A DNA stretch of 64,000 nucleotides from Streptomyces sp. NBC_01217 (GTDB taxonomy: Bacteria; Actinomycetota; Actinomycetes; Streptomycetales; Streptomycetaceae): positions 930,001-994,000 of the forward strand of contig NZ_CP108538.1 in the NCBI RefSeq assembly GCF_035994185.1, in the 5' to 3' direction. This document shows, one piece after another, positions 8,866-18,795 of the stretch. The notes under the pieces are model-generated. The model had not been told where the DNA came from. It was given only the letters and a program-made list of their open reading frames with translations, and made no database searches. How positions within the stretch are numbered: position 1 is the first letter of the stretch; every line of letters begins with the position of its first letter. The position numbers and the translations under genes are program-made.

Positions 8866-9222
8866 ATGAGGCACTACCTGCTCAGCGTGGTCACACCGTC
8901 CGGGGGCGAGCCGCCCTCCCCCGAGGCGCTGGAACGGATCATGCGGAACGTGGAAGGCTTCCACCAGGAGCTCCAACGGGCCAGGGCCTGGGTGTTCGCA
9001 GGCGGACTGAGCTCGCCGGCCACGGCCACCGTCGTGCGGGCCGAGGACGGCGACACGCTGCTCACCGACGGCCCGTACATCGAGGGGAAGGAGTACCTCG
9101 GCGGGCTGTGCATCATCAAGGCCCCCGATCAGGACGCCGCCCTCGACTGGGGCCGCAAGGCCGCGCGGGCGATCACGCTGCCCATCGAGGTCCGGCCGTT
9201 CGAGGGCGAGGTGGAAGGCTGA
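8866..9222 (+). CDS. YCII-related (DGPF) domain protein
   Basis: A 118-residue YCII-domain protein beginning MRHYLLSVVTPSGG, with the family's T-D-G-P-(F/Y) loop seen as TDGPYIEGKEYLGG. Members are small dimeric alpha/beta proteins, often encoded next to ECF sigma factors; none is present here. The ribosome site GAGGAGGA sits 6 bases before the ATG. The upstream region holds a short direct repeat (CCGGTATCGCA twice, about 8829-8849) that could be a regulator site. The function is unknown for this member. Confidence 0.88.
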   Translation: MRHYLLSVVTPSGGEPPSPEALERIMRNVEGFHQELQRARAWVFAGGLSSPATATVVRAEDGDTLLTDGPYIEGKEYLGGLCIIKAPDQDAALDWGRKAARAITLPIEVRPFEGEVEG

Positions 9223-9306
9223 TGGCCGGTACTTCCGGCCGCTCCGGCCAGGCCGCGGCCGCCGCACCCCCCGGATCCGTTTCCGTCACCGGTCAGTGGT
9301 CACTCG

Positions 9307-9624
9307 TCACTCGTTGACGGCCGTCAGCAGCACCACGGCGTCCTCCAGCGCCAGCAGCCCGTGCCGCTCCTGCGGGATCGGGTGGAGTCCTCCGGCGCTC
9401 AGCTCCACATCGCCGGAGGCCGCCGTGAGGCGGACCCTGCCGCGGAGCACCTGGAGCGAGGCCGCGGCAGGAGCGTTGTGCTCGTCGAGGGCTGAGCCCG
9501 AGGTGAGGGCGATGACGGTCTGGCGCAGGGGTTCCTCATGCAGCAGGCGGTGAGCACTGCGGCCGTGTGCCGAGCTGCGGGCAACGGCCAGGTGCTCGTC
9601 GGCGAGGGCATTCAGATCGTCCAT
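9307..9624 (-). CDS. small cupin-domain protein
   Basis: A 105-residue protein ([16 protein letters not shown]) with a compact single cupin fold. [27 protein letters not shown] corresponds to cupin motif 1 and [20 protein letters not shown] to motif 2. Only some of the usual metal-binding His/Glu residues are kept (His49 and His88 are visible), so metal binding is uncertain. An in-frame ATG at 9861 would give a 185-residue protein whose first 35 codons look GC3-rich, but the intervening stretch is low-complexity. I therefore prefer the short form. It is convergent with the YCII gene and divergent from pgm. Confidence 0.75.
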   Translation of the reverse strand: MDDLNALADEHLAVARSSAHGRSAHRLLHEEPLRQTVIALTSGSALDEHNAPAAASLQVLRGRVRLTAASGDVELSAGGLHPIPQERHGLLALEDAVVLLTAVNE

Positions 9625-9996
9625 ATGCCCACTGTGCCGCAGCCCTCGTCCCCCCGCGATCCTGCGGGGGTCCGCCGCCCGGTTCACCCGGTCGCCCCCG
9701 CCCGCTCCCCGGCGGTCATGTCCGCAGCCGGGCCGCCGTGCCTGCGGGAGCCTCCCCTGTCCGTCGAGCGGGCCGCTGGTGAGCAGCGTGCGCGAGCCGT
9801 ACTCGGCGGCGGCCTCGCGCAGCAGGATGCCACCGGCCGATACGGACGCATTCGGTGTCATCCGGTCTCTTCCCGTTCGGCCGGAACCCGCCACATCCCG
9901 GTTGTCCGCGGTGGGGCGGTCGCGGACCGGTGCGGGCCACCCGCGAAAATGGCGGAGGGGAAGATCGTGACGACCGACCGATACGGAGGAGTGCAG
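9625..9996. other. 372-bp intergenic region between cupin gene and pgm
   Basis: No gene is supported here. On the minus strand a reading frame from 9861 ([20 protein letters not shown]) is open into the cupin gene; it may be an N-terminal extension or a gene remnant. The pgm ribosome site (GGAGGAG, about 9985-9991) is at the right end. No clear promoter or operator is visible. Confidence 0.5.
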
Positions 9997-11637
<1,641 letters not shown>

Positions 11638-11814
11638 GCCCGAACGGAATGCGCAGGGAGTGCGTGCCCCGGGCGCGGCAGCAGACCGTACGGGTTGCGG
11701 CGGGAGGCGGCGGTCACCGTGACGGTGAGGGCCGGCTTCCCGTCGCGCCCGGCGCGCACCTCGACGCCGGACCCGGTCCGAAGGACACGTCGGGCACATA
11801 ACGGCACGTATAGC

Positions 11815-11820
11815 TAGAAT
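11815..11820 (+). promoter_or_regulatory. -10 element for a probably leaderless transcript
   Basis: TAGAAT (TAnnnT consensus) ends six bases before the ATG at 11827, and no Shine-Dalgarno sequence is present. This geometry puts the transcription start at or next to the start codon. No good -35 hexamer is visible. Confidence 0.5.
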
Positions 11821-11826
11821 TTGGGC

Positions 11827-14175
11827 ATGGGAGAACGGCCTGTCGCGCCGACTGCGCCCGAACTCGTTCTCGAAACCGACGCGGGACCCACAGTGATGAG
11901 TCCGAGCCGGGACTACCACGTCGGGCGCGACCCACTCAGCGACATCGTCATCGACGACGCACGGGTCTCGTGGCACCACGCGGTGCTGCGGCCCGTGGCC
12001 GACCACTGGTCGCTCGAGGACGAGGACAGCACGAACGGCACGTACACCGGCGGCACGCGCATCCATGAATCGGGCGTGGGCCCCGGCAGCGTCATCCGCT
12101 TCGGTCACCCCGCGAACGGGCCGCGCGCGGTGCTCATCGGGCACGAACGGCCGTCGCCTCCCGCCGCCGAACGCCCGTCCGCCGTCTCCGCGCCCCTGGC
12201 GACCGGCGCCTTCCGGCAGCCGACCACCGTGCGTCCGCTGCCCGCCCGTACCGTACGCATCGGCCGCAGCGGCGAGAACGACCTGGTCATGGACGACCTG
12301 ACCGTCTCGCGCCGGCACGCGGAGCTGCGGAGACGACCGGACGGCACGTACGAGATCGTCGACCTCGGCTCGCACAACGGCACCTTCCTCAACGGCCGGC
12401 CGGTGGCCCGCGCCCGGGTCGCACCCGGTGACATCGTCGGCATCGGCCACTCCGCGTTCAGCCTGGTGGGCGACACCCTGCAGGAGTTCGTCGACACCGG
12501 TGAGGTCTCGCTCGACGTCCAGGATCTGGCGGTCACCGTGGACCGGGGCCGCAAGACACTCCTCGACCATGTGTCGTTCCCGGTCGGCGAGAAGTGCCTG
12601 CTCGCAGTGGTGGGGCCGAGCGGCGCCGGAAAATCCACTCTTCTCAACGCCCTGACCGGGCTCCGTCCCGCCGACGAGGGGACGGTCCTCTACGACGGAC
12701 GCGATCTCTACCACGACTACGCGGAGCTGCGCCAGCGCATCGGGCTCGTACCGCAGGACGACATCCTGCACTCCCAGCTGACCGTGCGCCGGGCCCTCGG
12801 ATACGCCGCGGAGCTCCGCTTCCCGCACGACACCGCGAAGTCCGAACGCCGGGCCCGGGTCGCCGAAGTCATCCGCGAACTGGGCCTCGAACAGCGAGCC
12901 GACCAGCCGATCCACAGCCTGTCGGGCGGCCAGCGCAAGCGTGTGAGCGTCGCCCTGGAGCTGCTGACCAAGCCGTCGCTGCTCTTTCTCGACGAGCCGA
13001 CGTCCGGACTCGATCCGGGCATGGACCGCTCCGTCATGCAGATGCTGCGCGGCCTCGCCGACGACGGGCGAACCGTCATCGTCGTCACGCACAGTGTGCT
13101 CAGCCTGGAGATGTGCGACCGGCTGCTGGTGCTGGCGCCCGGCGGCCGGATCGCCTACTACGGCCCCGCCGGGGAGGCGCTGGTCTACTTCGGCTTCCAG
13201 GAGTGGCCGGAGGCCTTCGAGGCGTTCGAGAACGACCACGAGCGGGAGTGGGCCGCGCAGTACGCCGCGTCCCCGTTCCACCGGCAGTACATCGCAAATG
13301 CCACGGCACAGCCCCGGCTTCCGCACGCCGCCGCTGCCCCCGTGGCGCCCCCGCCGAGAACCAGGAGCTGGAGCGCGCAACTGCGGACGCTGGTACGGCG
13401 GTACGCGGCCGCGCTGAGCGCCGACCGGACCTTCCTCGCGATCATGATCGCGCTGCCGTTCGTGATGGGCGCGATGACGCGCGCCCTGGCCGGGAGCCGG
13501 CTCACCCAGGAGACGGCGATGAACGCGCTGCTCATCCTGTGTGTCGGCGGTGTGCTGACCGGCGCGGCCAATGCCGTAAGGGAACTGGTCAAGGAACGGG
13601 TGATCTATCAGCGCGAGCGCGCCGTGGGGCTGTCCAGATCGGCGTATCTGATGTCCAAGGTCGTGGTCCTGGGCACGATCACGGTGCTGCAGGCTGTCGT
13701 TCTGACGCTGGTCGGTCTCGTCGGCGTCGATCTCAACGCGCCGGGAGGCAAGGGGGTGCTGCTGCCACCGCTGGTGGAGATCACCCTGACCGTGGCGCTG
13801 CTGTCCTTCACCGCGATGATGCTCGGTCTGCTGGTGTCCGCGCTGGTGCGCAAGGAGGAGGTGACCATGCCGCTGCTGGTACTCCTCGCCATCGTCCAGG
13901 TCGTCTTCTGCGGTGCGCTGCTGAAGCTGAACGGGGTGCCCGGGATCGAGCAGCTGTCGTGGCTGGTCCCCTCCCGGTGGGCGCTGGGGGCGATGGCGGG
14001 GACGATCGGTCTCGGCAGGATCGTGCCGGGCAGGCTGACGGCGGACCCGCTGTTCGCGCACTCCGCGGGCGTGTGGCTGCTCGACATGGGGATGCTGGTG
14101 GTGCTCTCGGTCGTCTTCGGATTCGCGGTCGCCCGGCTGCTGCGGCGGCATGAACCCGCGATCATGCGGAAATAG
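11827..14175 (+). CDS. double-FHA ABC exporter (Rv1747-like, ABCG type)
   Basis: A 782-residue fusion with five parts. FHA1 spans about residues 28-95 (HVGRDPLSDIVIDD, STNGT). A Pro/Thr linker runs 108-140 and includes TTVRPL. FHA2 spans about 141-215 (IGRSGENDLVMDD, SHNGTFLNG). The ABC ATPase covers about 230-450, with Walker A GPSGAGKS at 263-270, signature LSGGQRKR at 365 and Walker B LLFLDE at 385-390. An ABC-2/ABCG membrane domain with about six helices runs from 535 to the end. The order matches mycobacterial Rv1747, where FHA domains bind phosphothreonines made by the kinase PknF. A Ser/Thr kinase gene lies two genes downstream, so phospho-control of export is likely. The exported substrate is unknown. 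Confidence 0.92.
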   Translation: MGERPVAPTAPELVLETDAGPTVMSPSRDYHVGRDPLSDIVIDDARVSWHHAVLRPVADHWSLEDEDSTNGTYTGGTRIHESGVGPGSVIRFGHPANGPRAVLIGHERPSPPAAERPSAVSAPLATGAFRQPTTVRPLPARTVRIGRSGENDLVMDDLTVSRRHAELRRRPDGTYEIVDLGSHNGTFLNGRPVARARVAPGDIVGIGHSAFSLVGDTLQEFVDTGEVSLDVQDLAVTVDRGRKTLLDHVSFPVGEKCLLAVVGPSGAGKSTLLNALTGLRPADEGTVLYDGRDLYHDYAELRQRIGLVPQDDILHSQLTVRRALGYAAELRFPHDTAKSERRARVAEVIRELGLEQRADQPIHSLSGGQRKRVSVALELLTKPSLLFLDEPTSGLDPGMDRSVMQMLRGLADDGRTVIVVTHSVLSLEMCDRLLVLAPGGRIAYYGPAGEALVYFGFQEWPEAFEAFENDHEREWAAQYAASPFHRQYIANATAQPRLPHAAAAPVAPPPRTRSWSAQLRTLVRRYAAALSADRTFLAIMIALPFVMGAMTRALAGSRLTQETAMNALLILCVGGVLTGAANAVRELVKERVIYQRERAVGLSRSAYLMSKVVVLGTITVLQAVVLTLVGLVGVDLNAPGGKGVLLPPLVEITLTVALLSFTAMMLGLLVSALVRKEEVTMPLLVLLAIVQVVFCGALLKLNGVPGIEQLSWLVPSRWALGAMAGTIGLGRIVPGRLTADPLFAHSAGVWLLDMGMLVVLSVVFGFAVARLLRRHEPAIMRK

Positions 14176-14190
14176 CGGAAGCAGGCGCCG

Positions 14191-14844
14191 ATGGTGACTC
14201 CGGAGTTCCGCCCGACCCATGTCGTCCCCCAGGCCGGGATGCCCGCCTGGGAGGCGCCCGACGTGTCCCGCCCCACGGAACCGCTCGACCCGCTGCTCCC
14301 GGTGCAGCTCATCGACCGGCGCGGGGACTGGGGGCGGGTCCTGTGCGCCAACGGCTGGTCGGCCTGGGTCGACGGCCGTCTGCTCGTATCCGTACCGCAC
14401 GGGCCGCCGCCGGCCGCGCAGCCCCTCGCCCGTACGGCGGACCCGCGACCGCTGCTGGCCCGGGTCCAGGAGTCGCTGGCCCGGTACCGGCGCGCCGCGG
14501 AGGAACTGGCCGATGAGCGTATCGACGGGGAGACCTTCCGTCGCCGTGCGCAGGGGCTGCGGGTGGGGGTGGTCGTGGACGGCGAGGCGGTGTGGCTGTA
14601 CGACGCCGAGCACGAGCGCTGGGTGTACTGCGACGGGACGCGGCTGAGCACCTACGCGGCCTCGGCCGGCCCGGGCCGGCCGAGCGGGGCTGCGGTGGAC
14701 GGGCCGGCGGATGCGGTGGAAGCGGATGCGACGCAGGTCGTCCCACAGGTCGAAGGAGACGAGCAAGCGACACAGGTCGTCCGGCCGGTCGGCGAGTCCG
14801 GGCCGCCCGCCGCGCATCCGCCGACCCGGGCAGGTGAGGGGTGA
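14191..14844 (+). CDS. linker protein of the FHA-exporter/kinase operon, with two TQVV motifs
   Basis: A 217-residue protein of unknown function lying between the exporter and the kinase. Residues about 36-66 (VQLIDRRGDWGRVLCANGWSAWVDG) look like a bacterial SH3 fold. Residues about 93-125 form a SHOCT-like helical hairpin (RYRRAAEELADERIDGETF). A short aromatic segment follows (DGEAVWLYDAEHERWVYCDG). The tail is disordered and acidic and contains ATQVV twice. Each threonine has Val at +3, which fits the pThr-x-x-aliphatic preference of many FHA domains, so this may be a kinase substrate read by the exporter. That is inference. Its stop overlaps the kinase start (TGATG). Confidence 0.75.
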   Translation: MVTPEFRPTHVVPQAGMPAWEAPDVSRPTEPLDPLLPVQLIDRRGDWGRVLCANGWSAWVDGRLLVSVPHGPPPAAQPLARTADPRPLLARVQESLARYRRAAEELADERIDGETFRRRAQGLRVGVVVDGEAVWLYDAEHERWVYCDGTRLSTYAASAGPGRPSGAAVDGPADAVEADATQVVPQVEGDEQATQVVRPVGESGPPAAHPPTRAGEG

Positions 14845-15887
14845 TGGCCCGCGAGCCCGCACCACGGCCCCCGGCCGCCGGGCACTCCTCGCCGGACAGC
14901 GGACTGCCCGTCGGCAGGCCTTCCGACCTCCTCGGGAAGCAGATCGCGGGCTATGTGGTGGAGAGCGAGATCGGCCGCGGCGGCATGGCGGTGGTCTACC
15001 GGGCCCGGGATCTGCGCCTGGACCGCACGGTCGCCCTCAAGCTGCTGGCCCCCGAACTCGCCCGCAACGACACCTTCCGCAAACGGTTCACCCATGAGTC
15101 ACGGGTGGCGGCCGCGATCGACCACCCGCACATCGTGCCCGTCTTCGAGGCCGGTGAGACCGAGGGCGTCCTCTACATCGCCATGCGCTACGTCGCGGGT
15201 CAGGACCTGCGTGCCCGCATCGACCGGGAGGGCCCGCTGCCGATGGACACGGCGGTCCGGATCGCCGCCCAGGTCGCGTCCGCGCTCGACGCCGCCCACG
15301 ATCACGAGCTGGTGCACCGGGACGTCAAACCCGGCAACATCCTGATCGCGGCGGGCACGGACAGCGACCACCCCGAGCATGTGTACCTGACGGACTTCGG
15401 CCTGACGAAGAAGTCGCTGTCGCTGACCGGGTTCACCTCCGTGGGCCAGTTCGTCGGCACGCTCGACTATGTGGCGCCCGAGCAGATCTCCGGCCGTCCG
15501 GTGGACGGCCGGTGCGATGTCTACAGCCTGGCCTGTGTCGTCCACGAGACCCTGGCCGGCGGACCGCCGTTCCGGCGCGACGACGACATGGCGCTGCTGT
15601 GGGCCCACCAGTTCGACCCGCCCCCGCCTCTGACCGAGCTGCGTCCCGATCTGCCTGCGGCCGTGGACGACGTACTGGCGAAGGCCCTGGCCAAGAGCCC
15701 GGACGACCGGTACGACTCCTGTCTGCAGTTCGTGGCCGCCCTTCGCTCCGCCGCCGGGGGCGGTGCGCGGGAGAACCATCCGCCGACCCGGATCGACAAC
15801 CGGAGCGCCGTACGCTCCCCCGGGTCCGGGCCACCGCCCGGGCCGCCGCGCTGGGCGCTGCCTGTGTTCCCCGGTTTCCGGCAGTAG
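14844..15887 (+). CDS. soluble serine/threonine protein kinase
   Basis: A 347-residue Hanks-type kinase. The glycine loop is GRGGMAVVYRA, the ATP lysine Lys66 (VALKLL), the catalytic loop HRDVKPGN (158-165), DFG is at 184-186, and the activation segment contains SLTGFTSVGQFVGTLDYVAPE with several possible autophosphorylation threonines. After the kinase domain only about 45 basic/Pro residues remain; there is no transmembrane helix and no PASTA domain, unlike PknB. The start codon overlaps the previous stop by one base, and GGTGAGGGG is a good ribosome site. The context (FHA exporter plus linker) suggests it phosphorylates those partners, as PknF does for Rv1747. Confidence 0.92.
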   Translation: MAREPAPRPPAAGHSSPDSGLPVGRPSDLLGKQIAGYVVESEIGRGGMAVVYRARDLRLDRTVALKLLAPELARNDTFRKRFTHESRVAAAIDHPHIVPVFEAGETEGVLYIAMRYVAGQDLRARIDREGPLPMDTAVRIAAQVASALDAAHDHELVHRDVKPGNILIAAGTDSDHPEHVYLTDFGLTKKSLSLTGFTSVGQFVGTLDYVAPEQISGRPVDGRCDVYSLACVVHETLAGGPPFRRDDDMALLWAHQFDPPPPLTELRPDLPAAVDDVLAKALAKSPDDRYDSCLQFVAALRSAAGGGARENHPPTRIDNRSAVRSPGSGPPPGPPRWALPVFPGFRQ

Positions 15888-15896
15888 GTGCGGCGA

Positions 15897-17174
15897 TCAG
15901 CCCGGCACCTCTCCGCGCCTGAGGACCCTGGAGGCGAGCAGGCTGCCGAGGAATCCGGTGACCAGTCCCCAGAGGGCGGCCAGAGCGAGTGCGCTGCCCA
16001 GGTGCGGGCGGAGGATGACCTCACCGCCCAGGCCGCCGTCCATGTCCCCGATGCCCAGCAGCGACAGTCCGTAGTGCGCGGAGATCCGGGCGGTCAGGCA
16101 GATGGTCAGCACGGTGAGGACGAGCGCCACCGCCATGTGCACGGCGTGCTGCCGGGGCGGCATCCGGGCGGGCGAGCGAATCGCCATGAGGAACGCGGCG
16201 GACAGGGTCAGGGCCGCGGCGACGACGACCAGCCACCAGGACCGTGCGTCGGCCTCGGCCAGCGTGGTGACGTCGAGGGTGGAGATGTCGGGCGTACGGA
16301 GTACGGAGTCGAGCACCTGTGGCACGGGCAGTGCGAACGGGCCATCCGCCTTCCCCTCCCACGACGCCCCGAGCCCCAGCGTGCAGGAAAGCCAGACGAG
16401 GTTCGGCAGCCCCAGGAGGATCACGGCGAACGTCTCGGCCGGGTGCCCGCGGGTCGCGGCGGCTACGAGCCCGACGACCAGTCCCAGGACGACGTACGCG
16501 AGTAGCAGCGCCACCATGGCGTACGCGGCCGGGCGCACCGGCTCCTGGAAGCGGACCAGCCGGGCCGGGAGCGGCGCCGCCCGTGATACGAGGAGCGCGA
16601 GGACGAGGACCCCCGCCAGCCAGATCAGGCCGAGGACGAGGGTGAGGAGGACATCGGCCCGGAAGCCGACCCGGGGGGATGCGTCGAGCACATCACCGAT
16701 GACCGTGCCGGTCGGGCCGCCGACCGTGACGGCGAACGTCCGGCGGGCGAGCAGCGAGAGGCCGATGAGCACCAGCGCCCAGAGCGTTGCCACCCGGGCG
16801 GCCCAGCCCGCCAGTTCGCGGGTGCCCGCGACGGCCCGGTGACGCAGCGGACGCAGGAAGCCCGCGGCGATCACCAGCGTTCCGGCGAGGGTCACCGAGA
16901 GCGGCCACGCCGAGAGATCCGCGTGAGTCCGCGCGAGGTCCCCGGCGTCCCCCGCCAGGTCGACCGTGCCGCCCGCCGCCATCACGACGACGGCCGCCAC
17001 CACGTGCGGGAACGCACCGTCCGGCAGCCCCGACGCGCCGGCCGCCCACAGTCCGAGGGACGCCGTGACGGCCATGGCCACCAGCCCGGCGAGCACGGTG
17101 ACGAGGGCATCGCCCCAGCCGTGCGAGGCGCTGCATGCCACGCCGCTCCGGTCCCCGGCTCCCTGTTCGCTCAC
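15897..17174 (-). CDS. streptophobe-family membrane protein
   Basis: A 425-residue, very hydrophobic protein with about ten predicted transmembrane helices. It matches the Streptomyces 'streptophobe' family, whose members are typically encoded next to kinase or FHA genes; the function is unknown. There is no enzymatic motif. The start is a GTG at 17174 with no Shine-Dalgarno but a TAGCGT hexamer six bases upstream, so the mRNA may be leaderless. It is convergent with the kinase gene, with only nine bases between the stop codons and no visible terminator. Confidence 0.85.
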   Translation of the reverse strand: MSEQGAGDRSGVACSASHGWGDALVTVLAGLVAMAVTASLGLWAAGASGLPDGAFPHVVAAVVVMAAGGTVDLAGDAGDLARTHADLSAWPLSVTLAGTLVIAAGFLRPLRHRAVAGTRELAGWAARVATLWALVLIGLSLLARRTFAVTVGGPTGTVIGDVLDASPRVGFRADVLLTLVLGLIWLAGVLVLALLVSRAAPLPARLVRFQEPVRPAAYAMVALLLAYVVLGLVVGLVAAATRGHPAETFAVILLGLPNLVWLSCTLGLGASWEGKADGPFALPVPQVLDSVLRTPDISTLDVTTLAEADARSWWLVVVAAALTLSAAFLMAIRSPARMPPRQHAVHMAVALVLTVLTICLTARISAHYGLSLLGIGDMDGGLGGEVILRPHLGSALALAALWGLVTGFLGSLLASRVLRRGEVPG

Positions 17175-17180
17175 GGGGCC

Positions 17181-17186
17181 ACGCTA
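17181..17186 (-). promoter_or_regulatory. -10 element for a probably leaderless streptophobe transcript
   Basis: On the minus strand TAGCGT (TAnnnT) is followed by six bases and the GTG start. No ribosome site is present. This is the same geometry as upstream of the FHA exporter. Confidence 0.45.
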
Positions 17187-17257
17187 GGCACGGCGCCGGG
17201 TGCTCCGCCCCTTGGAAGAGCCGGTCGGCGTCGGCTTGCGGGCCTCAGGAGTACGGA

Positions 17258-17270
17258 GCACACAATGTGC
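17258..17270. promoter_or_regulatory. 13-bp palindrome in a divergent promoter region
   Basis: GCACA-CAA-TGTGC lies in the 166-bp gap between the divergent genes at 17174 and 17341. It is a candidate operator, with no matching regulator gene nearby. The same gap also holds two copies of CCATCGCCCGG (about 17297-17333). Confidence 0.3.
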
Positions 17271-17340
17271 ACGTAAGGGAACAATCGGAACTGATCGCCA
17301 TCGCCCGGCAACCGATCCCCATCGCCCGGAAGAAGAACCC

Positions 17341-18639
17341 GTGAGTGACGACCGACCCCCGCCGTCCGGCCGCCCCACAGGACCCCCCTCCGGCCCGCTC
17401 TCGGGCCCCACGCAGGAGGGACCTGTGCCGCCACCGCCGCACCGTCCCTCCGGCCCGCCGTCCGGACCCCCGGCCGGTGGCAGCTCCGGCGGCATGCACG
17501 GGCCCGGCGGACCCGGCGATGCGGCCGCGCAGCCGTCCGGCTCCGGCGGCGGCCCCGGGCGCCCCCGATGGCGGTCGGTGCCTTTGGTGGCGTCGATCAC
17601 CGCCGTGATCGTGGCCGCGGTGGTGCTGGTCGTCGTCCTCACCCGTCCCGACGGCACATCGGTGGCGGGCGGCGAGGTCTTCCTGCAGGCCGCCGGCTCG
17701 GCCGGCCCCGATCCGTACACCCCGTCCACGGCACGGACGAGTTCCGGGGCGACGACACCCACCCCGCTGCCCAGCCCCTCCGCGACCGGGGCGAACGTGG
17801 CGCAGGCGGTGCGGGGCTCGACTCCGGGCCTGTACGGCGGCACCCGTGACGTCGCCGGCTGCGACGTGGAGAAGCAGATCGCCGCGCTCACGGCCGATTC
17901 CGGCAAGAACGCCGCGTTCGCCTCGGTCCTGGGGATCGCCCCCTCCGGCGTTCCCCGCTATCTGCGCTCGCTGACCCCGGTCCAGCTGAGGCTGGACACC
18001 CGGGTCACCAACCACGGGTACCGCGACGGTGCGCCCACCAGCTTCCAGGCCGTGCTCCAGACGGGCACAGCCGTCCTGGTCGACGACCGCGGTGTGCCAC
18101 GGGTGCGCTGTGCCTGCGGAAACCCGCTGCTCCCGCCGGTCGCGGTGAAGGGCCGTGTGAAGCTGGTGGGCGACGCCTGGCCCGGGTACCGCTCCTCGAA
18201 CGTCGTGGTGGTGGAGCCCGCGCCGCGGGCGGTGAAGGCGTTCATCCTGTTCGATCCGGAGAACGACGGCTGGTTCAGGCGCGACGCGGGTGACACCGGC
18301 AGCCGTGACAAGAAGACCGCACCGCCCGCGAAGACGATCTTCTCGTCCTGCCCGCCGCAGCCCGCGGGCGCGTCCGACGGGCCCTGCCCTTCGACGCCGG
18401 ACTCGTCCCCGGCTCCGTCGAAGAGTCCGCCGTCCGAACCGTCGCCCGCGACCTCCCCGCCGCCGTCCGCGCCGTCCCCTCCGGCGCCGGCCTCGAAATC
18501 ACCCTCCGCGTCCACCGAACCGTCGGCCCTGGTTCCCCCGTCCACCGGGGCAGCGGACACGGAACCGGCACCGGAGCCCCCGACACCGCAGTCCGCGCCG
18601 GAATCCGTGGCGACGCCCGGCCCGCCGGCGACCACCTAG
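17341..18639 (+). CDS. membrane-anchored, proline-rich protein (DUF6777-like)
   Basis: A 432-residue protein with a cytoplasmic Pro/Gly/Ser-rich N-terminus (about 75 residues), one transmembrane helix (LVASITAVIVAAVVLVVVLT), a globular extracytoplasmic domain and a long Pro/Ser C-terminal tail. The domain contains EVFLQAAGSAGPDPYTPSTA, GLYGGTRDVAGCDVEKQIAAL and a C-x-C (RCACGNPLLPP). These resemble the Streptomyces DUF6777 family as I remember it; that label needs a profile search. The Pro-rich N-terminus looks like those of kinase-associated membrane proteins. The GTG start at 17341 is chosen because the upstream extension is low-complexity. Confidence 0.75.
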   Translation: MSDDRPPPSGRPTGPPSGPLSGPTQEGPVPPPPHRPSGPPSGPPAGGSSGGMHGPGGPGDAAAQPSGSGGGPGRPRWRSVPLVASITAVIVAAVVLVVVLTRPDGTSVAGGEVFLQAAGSAGPDPYTPSTARTSSGATTPTPLPSPSATGANVAQAVRGSTPGLYGGTRDVAGCDVEKQIAALTADSGKNAAFASVLGIAPSGVPRYLRSLTPVQLRLDTRVTNHGYRDGAPTSFQAVLQTGTAVLVDDRGVPRVRCACGNPLLPPVAVKGRVKLVGDAWPGYRSSNVVVVEPAPRAVKAFILFDPENDGWFRRDAGDTGSRDKKTAPPAKTIFSSCPPQPAGASDGPCPSTPDSSPAPSKSPPSEPSPATSPPPSAPSPPAPASKSPSASTEPSALVPPSTGAADTEPAPEPPTPQSAPESVATPGPPATT

Positions 18640-18795
18640 AAGGGGGTGCGGAGCAGCGCGGGCCGTTGCTCCTGCGTGGTCCCGGCAACGCTTCACTCGT
18701 CTGCCACCGACCGATGGCGCAGCCCGCAGCGAGCGTCGACGCTTGTCCCTACCCACCGATTCGCGCGGTGGACGGAGCCTGATGGGGGTGAATCC

